Source of the DNA: a bacterium
GTDB lineage: Bacteria > Cyanobacteriota > Vampirovibrionia > Obscuribacterales > Obscuribacteraceae
Direction: 5' to 3'
Length of the DNA: 64,000 bases
Assembly (NCBI GenBank): GCA_018062085.1
Contig: JAGOSY010000003.1
Coordinates: forward strand, 75,215-139,214
The position numbers and the translations under genes were made by a program. Of the stretch, positions 51,257 to 58,952 are shown in pieces. Each line of letters opens with the position of its first letter. Position 1 is the stretch's first letter. The notes beneath the pieces are model-generated. The model had not been told where the DNA came from. It searched no databases and was given only the letters and a program-made list of their open reading frames with translations.

Positions 51257-52240
51257 ATGAGGATTGCATTTCTTGGTAAGGGCGGAGCCGGTAAAACCAC
51301 CACTTCATCTGGCTTTATTCAATACTTAGCCAAACGCTTTCCCTTTGTTGTAGCAGTAGACGCTGATCTAAACGCCCATCTGCAGAGCGCTCTCAATTTA
51401 AAAGGTGAGAGCAAACAATTAGGCCTGCACTTTGATGAAGTGACCGACTATCTCAAAGGTACCCGAAGCGACGTTGGCGATAGACCAATGATTGGCACCA
51501 CCCCACCAGCTGTTGGTTCTAATTTCATCACCGCCAAAGCCAACGACCCATTTATTGAAAAATATGCGCTGAAAGACGGCAACATTGCCTTACTCACTGT
51601 TGGCACATACCAACAAGAAGATGTAGGCGGCTCCTGCTATCACGAAAAACTCAAGAGCCTGGCTGGTATTTTCCACCACATGCTAGATACACAGTCTGAC
51701 TTAGTTGTAGCCGATACTACTGCTGGCACCGATAACGTTGCCACCTCACTTTCGTTCGCCTACGACATCAACGTTTTTGTCTTAGAACCCACTGAAAAAT
51801 CTACTCAAGTATTTCTCGACTTCGAAGAAATCGCACCACAATTTGCCGACCGTACCTATGTAGTGGGCAACAAAGTAGACGGAGAAGAAGACGCCGAATA
51901 CATCAAAGAACGTGTAGGCGCCGACAAATATCTAGGCTCAATACCATTCTCACGCAATCTCAAGCGCTTTGAGCAAGGCGAAGAAGAAGCTATTCTCGAC
52001 TTCCAAAAAGAACAAGAAGCTACTTTTGACAACATTCTTGCCCTCTGGAAAGAAAAGGCCAGCAAACGCGACTGGGCAACTTACCTTGAGCGCTTAAGAA
52101 AAGCATTCAGTTGGGATTGTGAGCGCTGGTATTCAGACTATTACAAGACTGACTTACTGAACGGCATGGACAACTCTTTCACTTACGAGCAAGCCCTTAA
52201 AGAAAAAGGTCTAACAGTTAAAGAAAAAGCCCTTGTCTAA
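51257..52240 (+). CDS. CooC/MinD-like P-loop ATPase, copy 2
   Basis: A 327-aa paralogue of the ATPase at 42598, with the same order of motifs: GKGGAGKTTTS, DADLNAHL, DVGGSCYHEKL, DTTAGTDNVATSLSFAYD and VLEPTEKSTQVFLDF. Differences are concentrated in the C-terminal helices. Two such paralogues in one operon suggest a heterodimer or two sequential energy-dependent steps, for example metal insertion. The start is clear, AGGAGA seven bases upstream of the ATG. It follows the Fur-family gene by 31 bases and precedes the first methyltransferase by 25. Confidence 0.88.
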   Translation: MRIAFLGKGGAGKTTTSSGFIQYLAKRFPFVVAVDADLNAHLQSALNLKGESKQLGLHFDEVTDYLKGTRSDVGDRPMIGTTPPAVGSNFITAKANDPFIEKYALKDGNIALLTVGTYQQEDVGGSCYHEKLKSLAGIFHHMLDTQSDLVVADTTAGTDNVATSLSFAYDINVFVLEPTEKSTQVFLDFEEIAPQFADRTYVVGNKVDGEEDAEYIKERVGADKYLGSIPFSRNLKRFEQGEEEAILDFQKEQEATFDNILALWKEKASKRDWATYLERLRKAFSWDCERWYSDYYKTDLLNGMDNSFTYEQALKEKGLTVKEKALV

Positions 52241-52265
52241 TCTGAGAAAGAATACAAATAAGTAA

Positions 52266-53048
52266 GTGACGCAAATCTCAAAAATATCACGCCGGAAAAG
52301 CTCAGATTATCTACAGTCAATGAGACTGTGGAGCAATTTCTTTGCAGTTTCCGGCGCCGAGATTGCCGCCATTGAAAGACAGACCAACCTGGCTGGTAAA
52401 AATATCCTTGAGCTGGGCTGCGGTAACGGCAGACTTTGCTACCAACTGGCGCCACTGGCCAAAAGAGTAACGGGAATCGACCCAGACGGCCGGCTGGTAC
52501 AGTTTGCAGCCGACTATGCCGCTCGCAATACAATCAACAATTTGACCTTCATGGAAATGGGAGCAGAGACTCTAGCCTTTGATGATCAATGCTTCGACTT
52601 AGTGATCATGCCTTGGATGTTCCATCTAGTAAAAGATCGAGAGGCTGCTCTCAAAGAAGCAAAGCGTGTTCTCAAACCTAATGGCCACCTCTTTATTTTC
52701 GGACTCTATGGCGACTGTGATTACGACCGTATTGCTCGGCGTTTCGTACCATCAAGAGAGCGCGAACTCGACGCTGTCGAAATTTACGAAGGTCCACTAA
52801 AGCGCATCTTTGCGAAATATCAGAAAGACGAGATCCCCTACGAAGAAACCGATTATTCTTTTGTCTTTCCTGACTGCGGAGTAACGGCTGAGGCCTTCAC
52901 CTTTGCCTTCAGCAACTGGTACGAAACCGAACTAAACGAGAAAGACAAAGCCCGCCTCAGGCATGTCATTCAACACTACCGCAAAGGTAATCACATTCAG
53001 CTTCGCACTCGTGGCGCGCTCTATTCAACCCAAAATTACATAAACTAG
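52266..53048 (+). CDS. Class I SAM-dependent methyltransferase, copy 1
   Basis: A 260-aa methyltransferase of the UbiE/Methyltransf_11 type: SAM motif I ILELGCGNGRLCYQLA, motif II acidic residue in VTGIDPDG, motif post-I FDLVIMPWMFHLVKD and motif III LKPNGHLFIFGLYG. The first 30 residues (MTQISKISRRKSSDYLQSMR) form a basic leader. The start is a GTG at 52266, the only option before motif I apart from an ATG at 52320. Substrate unknown. As part of the cluster it probably N- or O-methylates an intermediate or the finished product. Confidence 0.85.
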   Translation: MTQISKISRRKSSDYLQSMRLWSNFFAVSGAEIAAIERQTNLAGKNILELGCGNGRLCYQLAPLAKRVTGIDPDGRLVQFAADYAARNTINNLTFMEMGAETLAFDDQCFDLVIMPWMFHLVKDREAALKEAKRVLKPNGHLFIFGLYGDCDYDRIARRFVPSRERELDAVEIYEGPLKRIFAKYQKDEIPYEETDYSFVFPDCGVTAEAFTFAFSNWYETELNEKDKARLRHVIQHYRKGNHIQLRTRGALYSTQNYIN

Positions 53049-53059
53049 AGATATTACAA

Positions 53060-53773
53060 ATGTCAATTGATTTCAAGCGCGCTAGAGAAGAAACCTTGCA
53101 GTACCACAAGGCCTATTACAGTCGCTTCAAATTGTTTGAACGAGATTCATGGCTAGAAAATCCGGACCAGCCGTTAATGAGGCTGCTCGACTATCTTGAA
53201 GGCAAAATTAAAATTCTAGACCTTGGCTGCGGTGTTGGCCGCAATGCCATTCCTATGGCACAAGCTCTACAAAGAAGCAACAAGACTGCCACCATTACTT
53301 GTGTAGACGTACTGGCAGAATCAATTGACTTACTCAAAGAATACGCCCGCACCTACCAGGTAAAGAACATAATTGAGCCTGTGCTTGCTGACAATGATCA
53401 GTTTTATATCAAGCCCAACAAGTATGACTTAATTGCCGCCATCTCAACTCTAGAACATTGCCAAGGTAAAAACCAAGTAGCTAAGCTTATGGCAGCAATT
53501 GCCGACGGTACAAAAAGCGGAGGCTTTGTTCGCATCGAGATGACCACTAACCGCAGGGTAACTGACACCACTACAAATCAGCCTGTGCCAACCTTCGTAG
53601 AAACGCCGCTAGATGTCGAAGAAGTGCAAGCAATGCTACAAGCCCAAGACACATTTGCTGGCTGGAATGTCATATCTTTGACTGTTGACCCCTACGAAGA
53701 AGAGCTAGCCAAAGATGACCGCACCGTTCACTGGTGCTCAACTCAAATCAATTTTACAGCGCAAAAGCCCTAA
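53060..53773 (+). CDS. Class I SAM-dependent methyltransferase, copy 2
   Basis: A 237-aa methyltransferase, not closely related to the preceding one. Motif I is IKILDLGCGVGRNAIPMA, motif II ITCVDVLAESID, and YDLIAAISTLEHCQGKNQV corresponds to the tellurite-resistance TehB/Methyltransf_25-type core. GGFVRIEMTTNRR follows. The ATG is preceded by GAGATATTACAA. It is the last plus-strand gene of the cluster and ends five bases short of the convergent serpin gene. Substrate unknown. Confidence 0.85.
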   Translation: MSIDFKRAREETLQYHKAYYSRFKLFERDSWLENPDQPLMRLLDYLEGKIKILDLGCGVGRNAIPMAQALQRSNKTATITCVDVLAESIDLLKEYARTYQVKNIIEPVLADNDQFYIKPNKYDLIAAISTLEHCQGKNQVAKLMAAIADGTKSGGFVRIEMTTNRRVTDTTTNQPVPTFVETPLDVEEVQAMLQAQDTFAGWNVISLTVDPYEEELAKDDRTVHWCSTQINFTAQKP

Positions 53774-53778
53774 CTAGG

Positions 53779-54921
53779 CTAAGGTGACAGTATAGCGCCA
53801 GAGAACAACACTTGGCCGGTGCCACTATCGGCAATGGCCATTAAAAATGGCCGGTTCACGACAATGTCAATCGGCGTTGATGAAGTGCCAGAAGATGCCC
53901 CAATACTCATACCAGCAATGGTAGCGGCGGCAACTTCAGTACCACTTTCGTTAACCGTAAGCTTGGCTGCATGCTTGATGAAAGACACTAACAAATTTGG
54001 AGTAATCAAAGACAAGTCACAGCCTTGGCTGAAAAGATCGCGCATTCCCAACTGTCCAAAAGCAGAATTGAGATTGCTGTCAAAAGCAATTTCCATGCGA
54101 GGCAACTTCAAATTAACTTTTGGAAAATTATATGTAATAGCGGCTGCATTTGGATTTTTTATATACTCAATGCAGTGACCAAATGAACGCCCCACTTTGG
54201 GCAGAACAATTTGCATAAAGTACGGTGATTGCTTGTACGGCAGTTTGATTATCTGAGCATGTTCTTCTTCTTTATACTTGAAGGAATCGGTAGTATTCAT
54301 CATCATGACATTCTTAGAACCTGAGCCCACAAGATAGAAAGGTTCTTCTCGAGTAAGTTCTTCTTTGAATTTAGTCTGCCATTGGGCAAAGAAATAAATA
54401 GCATTGGTGATAGCAAAGAGAGAATCGGGAGAAAAGTCGCCAGATTCTACAATTTTTGCAATTTTTCCATTAGTTGCATTTTCAGCCCAAAAATTTATTT
54501 GTTCGACAGCTTCAGGCGATCTGAAATCTACTCCGTACAAAGAAGCAGAGTAAGACTCAACAGCGTTGTTGACGAAGTCTTCATGACAGCGCACCCCTTG
54601 ACCGAACCAAAGAGCTGATGCAATCGAAACTTCATGGCCGGGTTTGCTCATCACCAAATAATTGAGCAGCTGTCTATTCCATGGATTGATCTCGCTGGGC
54701 TTAGGCAATTGCAAGGTATTGGCAAACTCTGAATAGGTATTGCCGCCAGCACCGTTATAGAGCATGCAAGCTGTTAAAAAAATGCTCGTGGGCGAAATTA
54801 CCACATTAGAACTCGGACTAGCCATAGCCAGAGTCTTGAGCAGGTTAAGTCCAAATTGATTATTGGAAGTAACTATGTGCTTCCAGTAGTCTTTATCGCT
54901 GGGAAGTAAAGTCGTCTGCAT
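53779..54921 (-). CDS. Serpin (serine protease inhibitor)
   Basis: A roughly 380-aa serpin, full length for the fold: NVVISPTSIFLTACMLYNGAGG, TNAIYFFAQWQTKF, KLPYKQSPYFMQIVLP and the C-terminal NRPFLMAIADSGTGQVLFSG are characteristic. The hinge ESGTEVAAAT (325-334) follows the inhibitory consensus apart from Val at P12, so inhibition by loop insertion is plausible. The reactive loop is Ser/Gly/Thr-rich and about six residues longer than that of alpha-1-antitrypsin, so P1 cannot be fixed (Met, Ile, Ser or Thr). There is no signal peptide from ATG 54921 or from the longer GTG frame at 54966, which suggests an intracellular inhibitor. A TTG at 54936 with AAAGG upstream is a third start option. 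Confidence 0.9.
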   Translation of the reverse strand: MQTTLLPSDKDYWKHIVTSNNQFGLNLLKTLAMASPSSNVVISPTSIFLTACMLYNGAGGNTYSEFANTLQLPKPSEINPWNRQLLNYLVMSKPGHEVSIASALWFGQGVRCHEDFVNNAVESYSASLYGVDFRSPEAVEQINFWAENATNGKIAKIVESGDFSPDSLFAITNAIYFFAQWQTKFKEELTREEPFYLVGSGSKNVMMMNTTDSFKYKEEEHAQIIKLPYKQSPYFMQIVLPKVGRSFGHCIEYIKNPNAAAITYNFPKVNLKLPRMEIAFDSNLNSAFGQLGMRDLFSQGCDLSLITPNLLVSFIKHAAKLTVNESGTEVAAATIAGMSIGASSGTSSTPIDIVVNRPFLMAIADSGTGQVLFSGAILSP

Positions 54922-55035
54922 AGACTGATAATGCAATTGCCTTTCATAGCAAATAAGAAGTGACACTATCAGATTTACCCGCTAAATCAAATATATGAAC
55001 ACCATCAAAAGCAATTTAGAACTCAATGTCGAATA

Positions 55036-58000
55036 TTAGAATTCAACACCGGGTTTCTTGCCATTATCAAGACCTAAATGGGATACATCAGGATTTAGGC
55101 TAGTCATGGGCCTTCTTGTCTGATTGAGATTTGGCTCGCCTGCACTACTGGAACTATTTGGATTTAAAACTTGCTGAGCAGTGTTGGCGATTTCAGAGGC
55201 ACTTTCAAACAAACCACGCTTGCTCGGCATAGCTTCGCGGGTCTGTGGACGCAAACCACCATAGCGAGGTGTAGCCTGCTGACCAGGAACGGCAGATAAA
55301 CCGTTACCTAATACTTCGGCATTACCATCAACAACGTTACCAAACGAATCGACAGCTACATTGCCAGAAACTGCACTAGCAGCAGCAGTCGGATTGGCCT
55401 CAGCATAGCTCGGGATAATGCCGCTGCTAGAAGCCACTACCTGAGCTGCAGTTGCCAGTTCAACCGCTTGAGGCAGGCCAATGAATTGACCACACTCAAT
55501 GCAGAACTTACCTTTGCCAGCTAATTTCGTACAATTTGGACACAACCTTGAAGCACCATTGTTTGTGTTATTAGGACTAGCGCCTGGATTAGTGCCAGAA
55601 TTAGCACCAGAACCAGCACTTGGCGCAGATGCACTCTGAGCACTGACTTGAGCCGAGACTGGAACCCCTAGAGCATAGCCACCGTTGTTGGCTGTTGAGT
55701 AGCCGTTGGCATTTCCATTTGCATTTCCACCAGCAACCCCTGTCTGGTCGAAACCAGCAGCAGCAGCTTGAGCGGCCATAGCAGCGCTATCAACAAATTC
55801 AGAGCCAACGCTGCCAGTAGCACCAGGTCTCGAAGGGAAGGGCAAGCTACCAGCAGGGGTAGCAAACGATGGCGCTGGTGCACCAGGATCTGGCGACCCT
55901 TCTGGATAATCGGGGCTTTTTTGATTTCTGGCACTGACGTTGTGCAAGAGGTGCAGTTTGGCGATTTCTTCAATCCCGCGCAGGTCGCACATAAATGGCT
56001 TAGTTTCACCAAATTCAGGGTCGCCCGCTGGAGATAGATAAACCAGAGCGTGGTGTTTTTCCATACGCTTGATTGAGTCTGTATCTACACGAGCAACAAC
56101 CTGTTGGCTGTGAATTTTGTTCCAACTATTAGGGAAGATACCAAATCCATTAGCAGCATAGTGGTCGGCAATACCAGGGACAACCACAGCATGCTTACCA
56201 ATTTCTTCAGAGAAGAACTTAGCTGTCGTTTCGTCAGCGTTGTGTAGACATACACGAACAGCACTGTTGGAGAAAATAGTCTTGAGTTCTGGAGCAACGC
56301 CCTGGCCACCACCACTGGTGATTTGCGAGATGTTTTGCAAGATGATAGTCAAACCGCCGTTGGCACCGCGGACAATAGCTGACAGTCTACCGGCCAAATC
56401 TATGTTCAAAGTTTGATATTCATCGAAGAAGGCAAACAAAGGCAATACTGATTTTGTACCATATCTAGTGTGCAACGCTTGCTGTAGCTGGTGCACAAAG
56501 CAGGCTGCTAGTGATTCTGCGTCAGGGCCCAAAGAAGCTGGAGCACCAAAAATGAGCACAGTAGGCTCGTGCATACTGGTCTTAAGATCGACGTTTGATC
56601 TCTCTGTGCACTTAAGAATGGCAGCGTTCTTGAACATGCGCAGACGACCGCGCACACCTTGAATGTTTTTATCCCAATCACTGTCTGTGCGAATAATTGA
56701 CGAGAGCCGCTGGGTCAATTCACCAAGTTCACCAGCATTGATATTTGGATCAGCTTTCAACTTACGCAACGATTCAACAATGTTGCGACGGTTATTGACC
56801 AGTTTCATCAAACCATATGGATTACAAGGCAACGGATCAAGCTGAGAAGGTTGTCCATTCTCATCTTCACCCATAACCTGCACGCCGCCCCACTTGAGCA
56901 GCTGTGTCAATCCTTCGATATAGCCAAGGTCGCGCTCAGCCCAGTGCTGCTCTTCTGGGGGAAGAGAGTTGATGTCTTGGACAATAGATGTAGCGAAAGT
57001 AACGGCATCTTGATCGAGCGGATTCCAGCAAATCGACTCACTATCTAATGGGTTGAAGTACAAAGTACGGAAACCAGCATGCTGAGCCTCAGGCAATACT
57101 GTGTATTTGAAACCTTCTCGACGTTCATCTAAGTTAGGGTCGTTGGCTTTAGCTTCTAGAGCAATAATGACGCAGGGCTTAGCCAGCAAAGCTTTGATTA
57201 CAGCTCGCATCAAGGTTGTTTTACCTGAACCTGACGGAGCTACAATGAACATGTTTTTGTTCGGCAGACGCCCCATCGGAATTGTCACCGGCAGGTGGGT
57301 ACGCGCCAAGAAGCCAAAGGGAATAACCACGCCGTCAACTTCAGACCATGTCGAACTAGGATTTTTCTTACCGAGCCGACCGTGACGTCTACCATTGGGC
57401 GGACAAACATAAGAGCGCTCATAATCGCGCGGTGTCATCAAACCCGATGGTGGGTTAAAGGTTCTAATTGTCTGCCAAGGGAATAGTCTCTTCTTGTGGG
57501 CGGCTGCAATAATTAGAGCCAAAAGCACAAGAGTCGGCATTAAAATAGCTATAGATGTAGCGTCGAGGAAGCCTTTGCCTTTCTTAGGCTGGAAGCTCTG
57601 ACGGGTTTGATCGACGTGACCCGGCACCCCTTCTAAACGAAAATTCTTCTTCTGAATTTCCTGGCCAATTGTCGGCACTCGACCAGTGGCTGGCAGTGGA
57701 ATAATAGGTGCCTGCGAACCAACAGGAGCAGCACCAGGTTGCACCAAGGGGCTGGAGCCAGGCGCAGCAACCAAAGGCTGAGCAAGTTGTGGATAGCCAG
57801 CCGGCGGTGTCTGCTGATATGGGGCTGGAGCACCTGTAGCATAAGTCTGGGGAGCAGGCTGAGCCTGATAGGGCTGCATGCCGCCAGTGTGATCGGGCGA
57901 ATAAGTTTGAGCGCTAGGCTGCATGCCTGGTTGCATACCAGGCTGAGCATAGCTCTGTGGATAAGTTTGAGGATAAGACGACTGCACCTGCATGCTGCCA

Positions 58001-58131
58001 TCGGGAGCCCCGACAGAACCCTGCATTTGCATCATGCGCTCAAAGTCTCTGGCAGACATCTGTTCGCCCGTATCGGTATTCCGATACGACGAGATAAACC
58101 CCTTCTCGTTCATCTGCGCTTTCCAGCTCAT
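55036..58131 (-). CDS. TraG/VirD4-like type IV coupling ATPase with zinc ribbon
   Basis: A 1031-aa protein. Residues about 20-170 are Gln/Pro/Gly/Tyr-rich and disordered (repeated QPGMQPGMQPS units). One transmembrane helix lies near 185-210 (SIAILMPTLVLLALIIAA). Walker A APSGSGKTTLMR is near 300 and Walker B FAFFDEYQTL near 575. This is the layout of coupling proteins (T4CP) that hand substrates to a type IV secretion channel. A long Ala/Gly/Asn/Ser-rich tail contains a zinc ribbon (CPNCTKLAGKGKFCIEC, about 862-880) that is not part of the usual family. ATG 58131 is preferred; the frame is open to 58182. It is the last gene of the block. Confidence 0.8.
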   Translation of the reverse strand: MSWKAQMNEKGFISSYRNTDTGEQMSARDFERMMQMQGSVGAPDGSMQVQSSYPQTYPQSYAQPGMQPGMQPSAQTYSPDHTGGMQPYQAQPAPQTYATGAPAPYQQTPPAGYPQLAQPLVAAPGSSPLVQPGAAPVGSQAPIIPLPATGRVPTIGQEIQKKNFRLEGVPGHVDQTRQSFQPKKGKGFLDATSIAILMPTLVLLALIIAAAHKKRLFPWQTIRTFNPPSGLMTPRDYERSYVCPPNGRRHGRLGKKNPSSTWSEVDGVVIPFGFLARTHLPVTIPMGRLPNKNMFIVAPSGSGKTTLMRAVIKALLAKPCVIIALEAKANDPNLDERREGFKYTVLPEAQHAGFRTLYFNPLDSESICWNPLDQDAVTFATSIVQDINSLPPEEQHWAERDLGYIEGLTQLLKWGGVQVMGEDENGQPSQLDPLPCNPYGLMKLVNNRRNIVESLRKLKADPNINAGELGELTQRLSSIIRTDSDWDKNIQGVRGRLRMFKNAAILKCTERSNVDLKTSMHEPTVLIFGAPASLGPDAESLAACFVHQLQQALHTRYGTKSVLPLFAFFDEYQTLNIDLAGRLSAIVRGANGGLTIILQNISQITSGGGQGVAPELKTIFSNSAVRVCLHNADETTAKFFSEEIGKHAVVVPGIADHYAANGFGIFPNSWNKIHSQQVVARVDTDSIKRMEKHHALVYLSPAGDPEFGETKPFMCDLRGIEEIAKLHLLHNVSARNQKSPDYPEGSPDPGAPAPSFATPAGSLPFPSRPGATGSVGSEFVDSAAMAAQAAAAGFDQTGVAGGNANGNANGYSTANNGGYALGVPVSAQVSAQSASAPSAGSGANSGTNPGASPNNTNNGASRLCPNCTKLAGKGKFCIECGQFIGLPQAVELATAAQVVASSSGIIPSYAEANPTAAASAVSGNVAVDSFGNVVDGNAEVLGNGLSAVPGQQATPRYGGLRPQTREAMPSKRGLFESASEIANTAQQVLNPNSSSSAGEPNLNQTRRPMTSLNPDVSHLGLDNGKKPGVEF

Positions 58132-58322
58132 ATTGGCGCCTTCACGGTCATCTAAGTCTCCTGCTACTGACTTATAGAGCAATTACTTTCTAAGACACTT
58201 TCTCAGTTACTCTCATACTTACTTATTTATACCTTTTAGACAAGTAGTTGCGCAACAAAACCCGCTCCAGTTCTGGGAAGACTACGAAGAATCAGTGTCT
58301 TATCGGCGCAATCTTCGTATTT

Positions 58323-58943
58323 CTACCCCTCCGAAATGCCCGCTATCCTCAAGTTACCATCACTAGCCTTCTTCACTAAGTAGACAAACTTCACTGGTCT
58401 TAGCTTTGGCGGTTCACCAGGTATTAGCAATTCTTGCTGCCCATCAACCACTATCTCTATTGAACCATCTGCTTGGTTCGGCCGGGCGGAAACCATGCGT
58501 TGATTCCACTTACTTTTCATACCCGAATTGGCAATAGTAGTAGCCATTTCAGCCGTCCAGATATTGGTTATGTAACTTTGAGCACAATCAGGAGTCATCA
58601 AACTCATGGCACTTTGCTGGGAATTGGCAGCTGTGGCAGCATTGAAATCCATAGCCAATGGTAAGAACCCCTCGACTAAAGCAGTAGCCTTAAAATTGTC
58701 TACTAGGTCAACAGGTGCTTGTTGACCGTGCTGAGAGGCGCTCGACTGCGGATAGCGCTCACTGGGCGGGCGAGCAATACCAGTAACGTCAGGGTGCATA
58801 TCGGCCTTAGAGCGCTGTCTATGCCTTGTCGGTGTGGGGGTGGGCGAAAGTATAAGTGTGATAAAGATACCCCCCATAGCTCCAGCCACGGCGACCATGA
58901 TCAAGGTCATTTTGTATTTTTCACCAGCTTGATAGTCAAACAT
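58323..58943 (-). CDS. Single-pass conjugation-block protein (possible VirB8-like)
   Basis: A 206-aa protein. It has a short cytoplasmic N-terminus, a helix at about 13-32 (LIMVAVAGAMGGIFITLIL), then a Pro/Thr/Arg-rich linker. A soluble domain of about 120 residues follows (VDNFKATALVEGFLPLAMDFN; SLMTPDCAQSYITNIWT; GSIEIVVDGQQELLIPG; VKFVYLVKKASDGNLRIAG). Topology and size are like VirB8/TrbF-type NTF2-fold subunits of type IV secretion systems, but I cannot confirm the family. It starts ten bases after the VirB4-like gene stops, supporting a role in the same machine. Confidence 0.6.
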   Translation of the reverse strand: MFDYQAGEKYKMTLIMVAVAGAMGGIFITLILSPTPTPTRHRQRSKADMHPDVTGIARPPSERYPQSSASQHGQQAPVDLVDNFKATALVEGFLPLAMDFNAATAANSQQSAMSLMTPDCAQSYITNIWTAEMATTIANSGMKSKWNQRMVSARPNQADGSIEIVVDGQQELLIPGEPPKLRPVKFVYLVKKASDGNLRIAGISEG

Positions 58944-58952
58944 ATATTTGTA

